From the NCBI RefSeq assembly GCF_041287255.1, contig NZ_JBGGTX010000001.1, positions 558,001 through 622,000 on the forward strand: a stretch of 64,000 nt of DNA. Direction: 5' to 3'. Positions 42,573-50,856 of the stretch are shown piece by piece (positions within the stretch are counted from its first letter, which is position 1; every line of letters begins with the position of its first letter). The stretch comes from Tamlana flava (lineage in GTDB: Bacteria > Bacteroidota > Bacteroidia > Flavobacteriales > Flavobacteriaceae). The notes under the pieces were generated by a model. That model had not been told where the DNA came from. It saw only the letters and a program-made list of their open reading frames with translations, and did no database searches. Made by a program: the position numbers and the translations under genes.

Positions 42573-43095
42573 TATTATTTATTTTATTTAATATAGTTAG
42601 GTATTTTAAAATTTCCTTTTTAAACAGGTCAAACTCCTTTAAATTGGTTTTAATTATTAAATCGTTTAGGCGCTCATCTGTTTGTAAAATGCCAATTTTA
42701 AATTTGGCTTGAGAAAGGGTGGTCATCAATTTAAGTTCTAAAACTTCATCGTTATAATAACTGATTAAAAGGTCGAATTTTGTGTTCAGGAACTCCTGTA
42801 ATTCTAAATTATTAATCTTTCCATTCCAACCAAAATCTTTTGGGTTGTGGCATTCGTCCCAAGAATTTAAATCATCCTTTTCGCTTTCTGAAAATGCCAC
42901 AATTTTTAACCTATTCGGACGAATCTCTATTTGATTGGCAAGTTTTCTAAACGCCTCAAAATCATCAAACTCATCAATATTTAAGATAACGCCCAAACTT
43001 ACAACCTTGTTATCGGTAACATTTACTTGTCGCTCTGATAACAATTTGTTCAAGTACTTTTTATTAGATTTTGCTTTAAAACCCTTTAAAATCAT
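42565..43095 (-). CDS. DUF6913 family protein
   Basis: A 176-residue cytosolic protein of a Bacteroidota family of unknown function (DUF6913). Recognisable phrases are KKYLNKLLSERQVNVTDNKVVSLGVILN, the segment WDECHNPKDFGWNGKI and the ISYYNDEVLELKLMTTLSQAKFKIGILQTDERLNDLII stretch near the end. It has no signal peptide or helix. It overlaps dapA by eight bases, and this gene pair is the usual arrangement in Flavobacteriaceae as far as I recall; no link to diaminopimelate synthesis is known. Confidence 0.85.
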   Translation of the reverse strand: MILKGFKAKSNKKYLNKLLSERQVNVTDNKVVSLGVILNIDEFDDFEAFRKLANQIEIRPNRLKIVAFSESEKDDLNSWDECHNPKDFGWNGKINNLELQEFLNTKFDLLISYYNDEVLELKLMTTLSQAKFKIGILQTDERLNDLIIKTNLKEFDLFKKEILKYLTILNKINNNE

Positions 43096-43113
43096 TTACC
43101 TTTATACTTTCCG

Positions 43114-43130
43114 CAAAGGTAGCAAAAGTA
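43114..43130 (-). promoter_or_regulatory. Two tandem -7 elements for the DUF6913-dapA operon
   Basis: On the minus strand, TACTTTTG (43123-43130) and TACCTTTG (43114-43121) are both exact TAnnTTTG matches, separated by one base. They lie 18-27 bases before the ATG at 43095. Two offset transcription starts or one alternative registration are possible. Confidence 0.5.
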
Positions 43131-43152
43131 CATTCAAATTATTTAATTATAC

Positions 43153-43914
43153 ATGAGGTTTACACATTTCTTTATTTTGTTATATATTTTTGTTTTATCA
43201 AGTTGCAAACAGCAACAAATGCACCTCTCTAAAATTGAAGGCGAACAAATTGCAATAACAGATTCCCTAGTGAAAGACCCTGAAATTGAATCTTATTTAA
43301 AACCTTTCAGGGATAATATTCAAAAAGACCTAGATAGCATTTTGGCCTATTCGGCAGACACTTATACGAAAACGGATGGTGAGTTTAATACAGCTATTGG
43401 AAATTTTATGGCAGATGCGGTTTTTAGTGAATCCAACCCTATTTTTAAAAGTAGAACGGGCCATGATATCGATATGGTTTTGCTTAATCATGGTGGTATA
43501 CGCTCAATACTGTCAAAAGGTAACGTTACCAAGAGAACAGTTTTTGAATTGATGCCCTTTGAAAACAGTGTCGTTGTAGCTGCCCTAAAAGGCACGCAAA
43601 TAGAAAAGATGATTCGTTATTTGGCTGACACTAAAAAGGCGCATCCAGTATCGAAGCTTAAGCTGGTCATAGACCAAAATTTTGACGTTGTGGAAGAAAA
43701 AATCAATGGAAATGAAATTTATGAGGACAGTATTTATTATGTGGCAACCAATGACTATTTATGCAATGGAGGTGACAATATGAGTTTTTTCAAACCAAAT
43801 GATAGCGTTTACGTTTTAAACTATAAAATTAGAAATGTTTTAATGGATAAGTTTATGAAGCTGGACACTGTTAACCCAAAAATGGATGACCGGTTTATTC
43901 AAATCAACAGATAA
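43153..43914 (+). CDS. 5'-nucleotidase C-terminal domain lipoprotein
   Basis: A 253-residue lipoprotein (FILLYIFVLSSC, Cys about residue 18). The body is the C-terminal substrate-binding domain of the 5'-nucleotidase/UshA family on its own, with NHGGIRSILSKGNVTKRTVFELMPFENSVVVAAL and VATNDYLCNGGDNMSFF, which provide the nucleoside-stacking residues in the full enzymes. There is no metallophosphatase domain; that domain is encoded in the next gene, so the two are probably subunits of a split enzyme acting in the periplasm. Confidence 0.9.
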   Translation: MRFTHFFILLYIFVLSSCKQQQMHLSKIEGEQIAITDSLVKDPEIESYLKPFRDNIQKDLDSILAYSADTYTKTDGEFNTAIGNFMADAVFSESNPIFKSRTGHDIDMVLLNHGGIRSILSKGNVTKRTVFELMPFENSVVVAALKGTQIEKMIRYLADTKKAHPVSKLKLVIDQNFDVVEEKINGNEIYEDSIYYVATNDYLCNGGDNMSFFKPNDSVYVLNYKIRNVLMDKFMKLDTVNPKMDDRFIQINR

Positions 43915-43952
43915 AAGAACGCACTATAAAATTCAAAATTTCAAAAAAAAAA

Positions 43953-44870
43953 ATGAAACGTAGAACATTTATACAACAAGCCTCAGCAGGAACCGCCTTA
44001 GTATCTTTGAGTAGTTTTGGCTTGCAGTCTTTTACATCTTTAGAGAAAAGCCCCAAAATAACCATTTTGCACACCAACGACGTACACAGCCATATTGATG
44101 CTTTTGGCCCCGAAGATGGCAGAAATGCCAATAAAGGTGGCGTTGCCAGACGTGCAAGTTTAATTGAGTCCATTAGAAAAGAAAACCCAAATACTCTTTT
44201 ATTGGATGCTGGTGACATTTTTCAGGGCACACCATATTTCAATTATTATGGTGGCGAACTGGAATTCAAACTAATGAGCAAATTAAAATATGATTTGGCG
44301 ACCATTGGCAACCACGATTTTGATAATGGCATTGAAGGCCTTTATGCACAGATGCCCCATGCAACATTTGAGTTCGTTTCTGCAAATTATGATTTTTCAA
44401 ATACCATAATGGATGCACATACCAAACCTTATAAAATATTATCAAAAGCTGGTATTAAAATAGGTATTTTTGGTTTAGGTATTGAGTTGTATGGTCTGGT
44501 AGACCCAGCTATGTTTAAGGAAACCAAATATTTAAACCCCATTGAAATTTCACAGGATATGACGCGCATTTTAAAAACTGAAGAAAAGTGCGACCTCATT
44601 ATTTGTCTCTCCCATTTAGGGTATAATTACAGAAAAGAGCCCAATAAAGTTAGCGACTTAAAATTAGCGGAAGCCACAAAGGATATTGATTTAATTATTG
44701 GGGGGCATACACATACCTTTCTTTCCAAACCAACTATTGTAAAAAATATTGAGGGCAAAAATATGCTCGTAAACCAAGTAGGTTGCTACGGAATTAATTT
44801 GGGAAGAATTGATTTTTATTTTGATTCCAACAAAAATAAGTCTGCAAACGGCGCATCAATTATAGTCTAG
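43953..44870 (+). CDS. Metallophosphatase (5'-nucleotidase N-terminal domain) with Tat signal
   Basis: A 305-residue protein starting with a twin-arginine signal (MKRRTFIQQASAGTALVSLSSFG). All calcineurin-like metal motifs are present: TILHTNDVHSHIDAFGP, LLLDAGDIFQGT, ATIGNHDFDNG, ICLSHLGYN and IIGGHTHTF. This is the catalytic domain of UshA-type 5'-nucleotidases without the C-terminal domain, supplied by the upstream gene 38 bases earlier. Export by the Tat pathway implies that it folds, and perhaps loads metal, before crossing. Its last four bases overlap the convergent gene at 44867. Confidence 0.92.
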   Translation: MKRRTFIQQASAGTALVSLSSFGLQSFTSLEKSPKITILHTNDVHSHIDAFGPEDGRNANKGGVARRASLIESIRKENPNTLLLDAGDIFQGTPYFNYYGGELEFKLMSKLKYDLATIGNHDFDNGIEGLYAQMPHATFEFVSANYDFSNTIMDAHTKPYKILSKAGIKIGIFGLGIELYGLVDPAMFKETKYLNPIEISQDMTRILKTEEKCDLIICLSHLGYNYRKEPNKVSDLKLAEATKDIDLIIGGHTHTFLSKPTIVKNIEGKNMLVNQVGCYGINLGRIDFYFDSNKNKSANGASIIV

Positions 44871-45619
44871 GCAAAAGTGATTTCAGAATAGTACACCTCA
44901 TAGTCTTCAATAGGCTTCAACCTATTCAAACTATGTTCCTCAATCATGAATTTAATTATTTGGTATAATCCAACAACATATAGCAATTTATGAAGAAATA
45001 TAAAATTCCAGTTGTACGCAAAGTAAATAACAAAATAATCTACTAGCGAAGTGAAGGCAAAGCAAATGGCAGCCGTTAGAAATAATATGGCCGATTTGGT
45101 TTGTGTGTTCAAATAATAACCTAAGGACATAAAGGCGAACACCAATAAACCTAAACAATTTAGCACGAACATATAGAAATCGGTATCCTCTAAAATAAAA
45201 TATCTGAAAATATCAATGACCTCATAAACAAAAAACAAACTGATGGTAAAAACGGTCAATAGATAAATACCTACCAATTTATGCACTTCCTTTACTTTAA
45301 ATTTTTGACCCGATATGAAGATCAAACTCACAAGTGCTGCTAACGATGTAATATTTAAAATGTAAAAATCCTCAGTTTTTAAATTAACCAACCCAAATGC
45401 ATTTCCTAAAAAAGAGAAGAACAAAAAGAAAATAAATGGGATGTTTTGAAATTTATATTTTATTAAATACACACCCGAAAAAACAGGTATAATCGTTGGT
45501 AAAATAAACTGCAGTAAATTTTCACTTCCATAAAAATAATCAAAACCAATTGAAATGATTATGGTTAAAAAAAGTCCGAAAAAGACATTATTGAAATTAC
45601 GAGAATACCAATTTTTCAT
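44867..45619 (-). CDS. Multi-pass membrane protein of unknown function
   Basis: A 250-residue protein with eight predicted helices (about 10-28, 33-50, 57-73, 83-102, 112-132, 140-160, 175-192 and 205-225) and a short soluble tail. Topology and length recall the YhhN/TMEM86 lysoplasmalogenase family, but I see no diagnostic residues. A protein of the same size and topology is encoded at 46178-46915, on the other side of the DoxX-like gene, and may be a distant paralogue. A -7 element (TATATTTG) is at 45644-45651 on the minus strand. Confidence 0.82.
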   Translation of the reverse strand: MKNWYSRNFNNVFFGLFLTIIISIGFDYFYGSENLLQFILPTIIPVFSGVYLIKYKFQNIPFIFFLFFSFLGNAFGLVNLKTEDFYILNITSLAALVSLIFISGQKFKVKEVHKLVGIYLLTVFTISLFFVYEVIDIFRYFILEDTDFYMFVLNCLGLLVFAFMSLGYYLNTQTKSAILFLTAAICFAFTSLVDYFVIYFAYNWNFIFLHKLLYVVGLYQIIKFMIEEHSLNRLKPIEDYEVYYSEITFA

Positions 45620-45643
45620 GATTAAGACATAAGTAGGTTATTA

Positions 45644-45651
45644 CAAATATA
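45644..45651 (-). promoter_or_regulatory. Bacteroidota -7 element for the membrane protein at 44867
   Basis: The minus strand reads TATATTTG, an exact TAnnTTTG, 24 bases before the ATG at 45619. The surrounding spacer is extremely A+T-rich, so the match could be fortuitous. Confidence 0.35.
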
Positions 45652-45791
45652 ATAATATTTATAAATTATAACGATAAAAACATACCCTTCATCGATATTT
45701 TATTCAAAAATATTCGTTCATCGAAAAAATCATGTCTCAATTTTAAGTTGTTACCCCAAAAAACGTCTAAAACTTTATCAAGATTTATAAG

Positions 45792-46172
45792 ATGAAAAAA
45801 CACCTCCCTCTATCCTTAAGAATAATTGTATCCATTATTCTTATTCAAACTTTACGTTTTAAGTTTTTTGCACATCCAGACAGCGTCTATATTTTTCAAA
45901 AAATTGGTTTGGAGCCTTATGGAAGAATTACCATTGGTATTTTAGAGCTTATTTCTGGAATTTTATTGCTCATTCCGAAAAAAGTTTGGCTTGGGGCAAG
46001 CCTAGCTTTGGGAATTATTGGCGGTGCTATTTTTATTCATTTAACACAACTCGGGATAGAAGTAAATGGCGACAGTGGCGTATTGTTTGCAACTGCTGTA
46101 ATAACTTTTATTCTTTCGGCTATAATTATATACTTGTATCGGAAAGATATTCCTCTTATGAATTTTAAATAA
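45792..46172 (+). CDS. DoxX-like family membrane protein
   Basis: A 126-residue protein with four helices (about 8-25, 40-58, 66-88 and 92-113). The HPDSVYIFQKIGLEPYGRITIGILELISGILLLIPK stretch and the later ASLALGIIGGAIFIHLTQLGIEV are typical of DoxX-like proteins. The family role is unclear; links to redox stress and respiration have been suggested. The gene sits between two leftward membrane-protein genes and has no obvious partner. Confidence 0.88.
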   Translation: MKKHLPLSLRIIVSIILIQTLRFKFFAHPDSVYIFQKIGLEPYGRITIGILELISGILLLIPKKVWLGASLALGIIGGAIFIHLTQLGIEVNGDSGVLFATAVITFILSAIIIYLYRKDIPLMNFK

Positions 46173-46177
46173 ACCGC

Positions 46178-46915
46178 CTAATCAACAAACATAAATTGTT
46201 CATTTTTGTTGGCAACATTATTTAATTTTGATTGCTGGTAAAGTAAATAAAAAGCCAATAAAATCAGTGTGGTTGATAAAAAGTTCAATATACCTCGTTC
46301 GGAAATATAAATGTAGGCCACATCCATAACTTCAGAAAAAACGATACATAAAGAACCTAAAAACAGGTACAAGGATTTTTTGTTGTCTCTATAAAAATAA
46401 TTCAACAACGACAATGGCAACAAAAGAAGGGCCACAATATTATAGGCCAACTCAAAATAATAATCGTTTTGTACAACCAAATTAGGACTGATTATAACTT
46501 GCAGCACATAAATAAAATAAATATTTAGTGCTATAAGGACAATAGCATGAACTAAGTAATGCTTCAGAATATGTTTAAAGCTTATAGACTTGCAAATCTT
46601 TATTACCAAAAATAAATAGGAAATCATATATAAAAGATTACCACTGTAATAATTGAAGTCATAAAGAGAACCAGACTCATCAAAAGGCATACTATCTATA
46701 ACTAAACCCATCAAATCTGATATGGAATAAAACACCAAAAATAACAGAAACAATCTTTTCTTGTCTTTGATAAGTAACAAGTAGATTAAAGTAATGAGAG
46801 GTACAATTAACGACCGTGAATAATAGGCTATACCATCGTTTCCGCTAAGTTCAAAAACAGCGAATAATATATAACATAATAAAACAAACCCGATCAAGAC
46901 TTTTGACTTGTTCAT
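46178..46915 (-). CDS. Multi-pass membrane protein of unknown function (second copy type)
   Basis: A 245-residue protein with eight predicted helices and almost the same length and layout as the protein at 44867-45619, including a short charged tail at the end. Identifiable landmarks are SLIVPLITLIYLLLIKDKKRLFLLFLVFYSISDLMG and FYRDNKKSLYLFLGSLCIVFSEVMDVAYIYISE; the pattern (two helices, basic loop, helix with an acidic residue) recalls YhhN-type proteins. It ends six bases from the convergent DoxX-like gene. A -7 element TATATTTG lies at 46938-46945 on the minus strand. Confidence 0.82.
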   Translation of the reverse strand: MNKSKVLIGFVLLCYILFAVFELSGNDGIAYYSRSLIVPLITLIYLLLIKDKKRLFLLFLVFYSISDLMGLVIDSMPFDESGSLYDFNYYSGNLLYMISYLFLVIKICKSISFKHILKHYLVHAIVLIALNIYFIYVLQVIISPNLVVQNDYYFELAYNIVALLLLPLSLLNYFYRDNKKSLYLFLGSLCIVFSEVMDVAYIYISERGILNFLSTTLILLAFYLLYQQSKLNNVANKNEQFMFVD

Positions 46916-47002
46916 GAGAGATATTTTAGCTTCGGGTCAAATATATATAAAAATTTTGTATTTCAACGTATAAAAATGTTTTTTATCGATAAAAAATAGA
47001 TT

Positions 47003-49000
47003 TTAATTCAATTTTTGTAAGAATTCATATTCATTTATTATATCTATACCGAGTACTTCAGCCTTTTCTTTTTTGCTTGGCCCCATGTTATCACCTGCCA
47101 CAATGTAACTCGTTTTAGAAGAAATGGAGCTACTAACCTTCCCACCATTATCTTCTATTAATTTTTTCAGCTCGTTTCTGGAAATGGACTCGAAAACACC
47201 CGAAACAACAATAGATTGACCTTCTAAAATACTCGTCTTTCCCTCAAGTTCCTCAGCAGACATCTCTAATTGAACGCCGAAATGCCTTAACCTGTTAAGG
47301 ATGTTTTTGTTTTCTTCGGAAATGAAAAATGCATGGACACTTTCTGCAATTTTAACTCCGATTTCGTCTACACTAACCAAATCTTCAGGTGAAGCTGATG
47401 CCAATGCATCAACACTTTTATAATGTTTAGCCAGCTTCTTTGCCACAGTCTCTCCAACATATCTAATTCCTAAGGCGTAAAGAACACGTTCAAAAGGAAT
47501 ATTTTTTGATTGTTCTATCCCATGGATTAAATTATCAGCACTTTTTTCTGCCATACGCTCTAAAGGAATTACCTGTTCCCTGGCTAATTCATACAAATCT
47601 GAATAATTGTAAATCAATCCTTCGCTAACCAAAAGAGCCACGGTTTCTCCGCCCAAACCTTCTATATCCATAGCTTTTCTGGAAATATAATGCTGGATTC
47701 TACCTATTATTTGAGGTTTGCAGCCATTATAATTTGGACAGTAATGCTGGGCCTCTCCTTCTTGCCTGACGAGTTCTGTACCACATTCTGGGCAATTGGT
47801 TATGTATTGTGTGGGTCGGGTATTAATCGGACGCTTTGTTAAATCTACACCTAAAATTTTAGGAATGATTTCTCCTCCTTTTTCAACAAAAACCTCATCG
47901 CCTACCCTTATATCCAACTTTTCAATTTGATCGGCATTATGCAAAGAGGCACGTTTTACGGTTGTTCCAGCCAATTCTACAGGCTCTAAATTAGCAACCG
48001 GCGTGATGGCTCCTGTTCTACCCACTTGATATACAATACTATTTAACCGCGTAGAAACTTGTTCTGCCTTAAATTTATAGGCCATGGCCCAACGTGGTGC
48101 TTTGGCCGTATAACCCAATTCTTCCTGCTGCTGTAAATCGTTGACTTTAACCACAACCCCATCGGTTTCATAAGGTAAACCATGACGGTGTATGTCCCAA
48201 TATTCAATAAATTCCAAAACCTCATCAATGGAATTCACCAACTTAGCTGCCTCGGGCACTTTAAAGCCCCATTGTCTTGCCTTTTCCAAACCTTCAAATT
48301 GGCTTTTTGTACCTAAATTATTACCTATGATATTGTATAGCAAACACTCCAATGGTCTTTTGGCCACCTCTGCACTATCTTGTAACTTTAAACTGCCCGA
48401 TGCTGTATTTCTTGGATTTCGATAAGGTTCTTCGCCAATTTCTATGCGCTCTTCGTTCATTTTATTGAAGCCTTCAAAAGGCAAAACAATTTCCCCACGG
48501 ATATCAAACTTTATTGGATAATCTCCTTTTAATTGTAAAGGCACGGATTTTATGGTTTTTACGTTGGCCGTAACATCATCTCCCTGAAATCCATCACCGC
48601 GCGTTACCGCTTTTTGGAACAAACCGTTTTCATAAGTTAAACTAATGGAAGCTCCGTCATATTTTAGTTCACAGGTATATTGTACATGGCCATCAACCAA
48701 TTTTTTAATGCGCTTCTCCCAATCTTGCAAATCTTCTTTAGAGTACGAATTATCCAAAGAATACATACGGTATTCATGGGCAACGGTTTCAAAGTTTTTT
48801 GTTATGGCACCACCAACACGCTGCGTTGGGGAATTGGCATCAAAAAACTCGGGGTGATTTGCCTCAAGCTCTTGAAGTTGCTTTAGTTTTATATCGAACT
48901 CGTAATCTGAAATGGTCGCATTGTCCAAAACATAATAATTGTAGTTGTGTTCGCGAAGTTCTTTACGCAAAGCTTCTATTTGTTGTTTTACTCCACTCAT
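47003..49000 (-). CDS. ligA: NAD-dependent DNA ligase LigA
   Basis: A 665-residue NAD-dependent ligase that seals nicks in replication and repair. In order: Ia domain (about 1-65), adenylation domain with the nucleophile K113 in CELKYDGASISLTYENG, the OB fold, the zinc finger NCPECGTELVRQEGEAQHYCPNYNGC, four HhH motifs (about 430-570) and a C-terminal BRCT domain (about 588-665). Full length for the family. Its ATG overlaps the stop of prmC (TAATG), so the two are coupled. Confidence 0.97.
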   Translation of the reverse strand: MSGVKQQIEALRKELREHNYNYYVLDNATISDYEFDIKLKQLQELEANHPEFFDANSPTQRVGGAITKNFETVAHEYRMYSLDNSYSKEDLQDWEKRIKKLVDGHVQYTCELKYDGASISLTYENGLFQKAVTRGDGFQGDDVTANVKTIKSVPLQLKGDYPIKFDIRGEIVLPFEGFNKMNEERIEIGEEPYRNPRNTASGSLKLQDSAEVAKRPLECLLYNIIGNNLGTKSQFEGLEKARQWGFKVPEAAKLVNSIDEVLEFIEYWDIHRHGLPYETDGVVVKVNDLQQQEELGYTAKAPRWAMAYKFKAEQVSTRLNSIVYQVGRTGAITPVANLEPVELAGTTVKRASLHNADQIEKLDIRVGDEVFVEKGGEIIPKILGVDLTKRPINTRPTQYITNCPECGTELVRQEGEAQHYCPNYNGCKPQIIGRIQHYISRKAMDIEGLGGETVALLVSEGLIYNYSDLYELAREQVIPLERMAEKSADNLIHGIEQSKNIPFERVLYALGIRYVGETVAKKLAKHYKSVDALASASPEDLVSVDEIGVKIAESVHAFFISEENKNILNRLRHFGVQLEMSAEELEGKTSILEGQSIVVSGVFESISRNELKKLIEDNGGKVSSSISSKTSYIVAGDNMGPSKKEKAEVLGIDIINEYEFLQKLN

Positions 49001-49854
49001 TAACTTTTTACGGCTTTGATCATCCTATCTTTTTTAAAAATGTCTTGTTTTAGTTCAATATTTATGAAATTCTTGCGTCTCAATAAATCAATCATATCCT
49101 TTCCCAGATATTCATTAATCTCAAAATATAAGGCACCTTGCTCCTTTAAATTATCTACCGCAAATGATGAAATGACCTCATAAAACAACAGGGGGTTTTC
49201 ATGGTTTACAAAAAGGGCCAAATGGGGCTCGTTATCCATAACATTTGATTTCATAAACTGTTTTTCCTGTTCGCGAATATATGGGGGATTGGAAACAATG
49301 ATATCGTATTTTATTGATTTTAAACTTGTTTGTGCATTATCGGATAAAATATCGCCTTCAAAAAAATCGACCACAACACCATTTAACTTTGCATTTAGTT
49401 TTGCAACCTCAAGTGCTTTTTTACTAATATCCAATGCATGTATTTTGGCCTTGGGCAAATGCTTTGCTAAAGAAACAGCAATACAGCCACTCCCGGTCCC
49501 GATATCCAAAATATGCACTTCGGCAGCCTTATCAACTTTCTTTAAAACCCATTCAACCAATTCTTCCGTTTCCGGCCTGGGTATTAACACCCCGTCATTC
49601 ACTTTAAAGGTCAGTCCATAAAACTCTGTTTCACCCAAAATATATTGTATGGGTTTTTCCCCTTTTAGGGCCGTCAAACTTTTTAAAATAAGTGCTTCAT
49701 CCTCAACCGACAATTCAGGATCTGTGGCCAATTGTATGCGTTTTACCTTATAATGGGATTCAGCCAACATATAAAAGAAACTATCCACCTCTTCGGAAGC
49801 ATAAATAGAATCTAATTCTTTGTGGAAACTATGTTGAATGGCCTTTAACTTCAT
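49000..49854 (-). CDS. prmC: Peptide chain release factor N5-glutamine methyltransferase
   Basis: A 284-residue enzyme that methylates the glutamine of the GGQ motif in RF1 and RF2. The N-terminal helical domain (to about 95) precedes the methyltransferase domain with IPRPETEELVEWV, the AdoMet-binding ILDIGTGSGCIAVSLAK and the catalytic NPPYIRE. The stop codon overlaps the start of ligA; the preceding GNAT gene ends exactly at its ATG (TAATG-type overlap). Confidence 0.96.
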   Translation of the reverse strand: MKLKAIQHSFHKELDSIYASEEVDSFFYMLAESHYKVKRIQLATDPELSVEDEALILKSLTALKGEKPIQYILGETEFYGLTFKVNDGVLIPRPETEELVEWVLKKVDKAAEVHILDIGTGSGCIAVSLAKHLPKAKIHALDISKKALEVAKLNAKLNGVVVDFFEGDILSDNAQTSLKSIKYDIIVSNPPYIREQEKQFMKSNVMDNEPHLALFVNHENPLLFYEVISSFAVDNLKEQGALYFEINEYLGKDMIDLLRRKNFINIELKQDIFKKDRMIKAVKS

Positions 49855-50345
49855 TATAAATCTTTAATCATCCAAACACCACAGGAATAATGACCGGTAT
49901 TGCCCAAAGCATTCGATAAATGTTTAAATCCATAACTTTCATAAATATGGATGGCTGCTTTTAACTGTGAAGCAGATTCCAAATAACATTGTTTATAGCC
50001 TAATTGTTTTGCTGATTCCATACATTTTTCAAAAAGCATTTTGCCATAGCCTTTATCTCTAATTTTTGGCGAAAAGTACATTTTTTGAATTTCGCAGATT
50101 TCATTTTCAAAGTCAGTGAGTGGTTTTACACCACCACCGCCCAAAACCTCTCCATTGCTTTCAATTACAAAATAAACATCATTTTCATTTTGGTAGGATT
50201 CAAACATTTTTGACGTTTCAGGATCAGAATACGCCGTGCCTTCCAATGGAATTTTAAATTCATGAAAACAATCTCGAATAACCTGCTCAATTTGTTGGTT
50301 ATCTTGAGGTTCAATTTCTCGAATAACTATAGTATCTTTACTCAC
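49854..50345 (-). CDS. GNAT family N-acetyltransferase
   Basis: A 163-residue acetyltransferase with the GNAT order: IVIREIEPQDNQQIEQVI (motif C), NDVYFVIESNGEVLGGGGVKPL, then EIQKMYFSPKIRDKGYGKMLFEKCMESAKQLGYKQCYLES with the acetyl-CoA-binding R/KDKGYG loop, and HIYESYGFKH. An ATG 42 bases further upstream lies in the same frame, but the GTG at 50345 starts at MSKDTIVIREIEPQ, nearer the family norm. The substrate is unknown. It is the first gene of the GNAT-prmC-ligA unit. Confidence 0.85.
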   Translation of the reverse strand: MSKDTIVIREIEPQDNQQIEQVIRDCFHEFKIPLEGTAYSDPETSKMFESYQNENDVYFVIESNGEVLGGGGVKPLTDFENEICEIQKMYFSPKIRDKGYGKMLFEKCMESAKQLGYKQCYLESASQLKAAIHIYESYGFKHLSNALGNTGHYSCGVWMIKDL

Positions 50346-50398
50346 TGTAATGGCCACTTTTAAAGTAGTGAAGATACGGTAAATCAAAAAAATTGGGA

Positions 50399-50854
50399 AT
50401 GAAAAACCTCATAATCTTATTAACAATAAGCGTGGCTTTTATAAGTTGTACGGTAACCGAAAAACCACAGTTTGTTGGTGTAGAGAACATTAAAGTGGAG
50501 GAATCTAGTTCAAAATTCATAACCATTACGGCAGACGCTCTTTTTATCAACCCAAACAATATTGGTGGTGAATTGCAAACCGATGAAATAAAAGTGTTCA
50601 TAAACGATAATGAGATGGCCACCGTTTCTGCCGAAACTTTTGAGGTTCCTGCCAAAAAAGAGTTCAGCATTCCGTTAAAAACCAACGTGCTTACCGACAG
50701 TATTTTCAGTAATAAAAGTATTGGCGGATTAGTTGGAAGCCTATTCAGCAAAAAAGTAAAAGTGCAGTACATAGGCGATATTAATTATAAAGTCTTAGGG
50801 TTTTCGCACGCTTACACTGTTGATGTTACCGAAGACGTAAAAATCAAATATTAG
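50399..50854 (+). CDS. LEA type 2 family lipoprotein
   Basis: A 151-residue lipoprotein (MKNLIILLTISVAFISC, lipobox Cys17). The remaining beta-sandwich resembles the LEA14/WHy fold: FVGVENIKVEESSSKFITITADALFINPNNIGGELQTDEIKVFINDNEM has the conserved NPN near the middle, and the repeated VPAKKEFSIPLKTNVL follows. The role is probably structural in the envelope. Two bases separate its stop from ribD, which starts in a different frame, so it could be the first gene of the ribD operon. Confidence 0.85.
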   Translation: MKNLIILLTISVAFISCTVTEKPQFVGVENIKVEESSSKFITITADALFINPNNIGGELQTDEIKVFINDNEMATVSAETFEVPAKKEFSIPLKTNVLTDSIFSNKSIGGLVGSLFSKKVKVQYIGDINYKVLGFSHAYTVDVTEDVKIKY

Positions 50855-50856
50855 CA

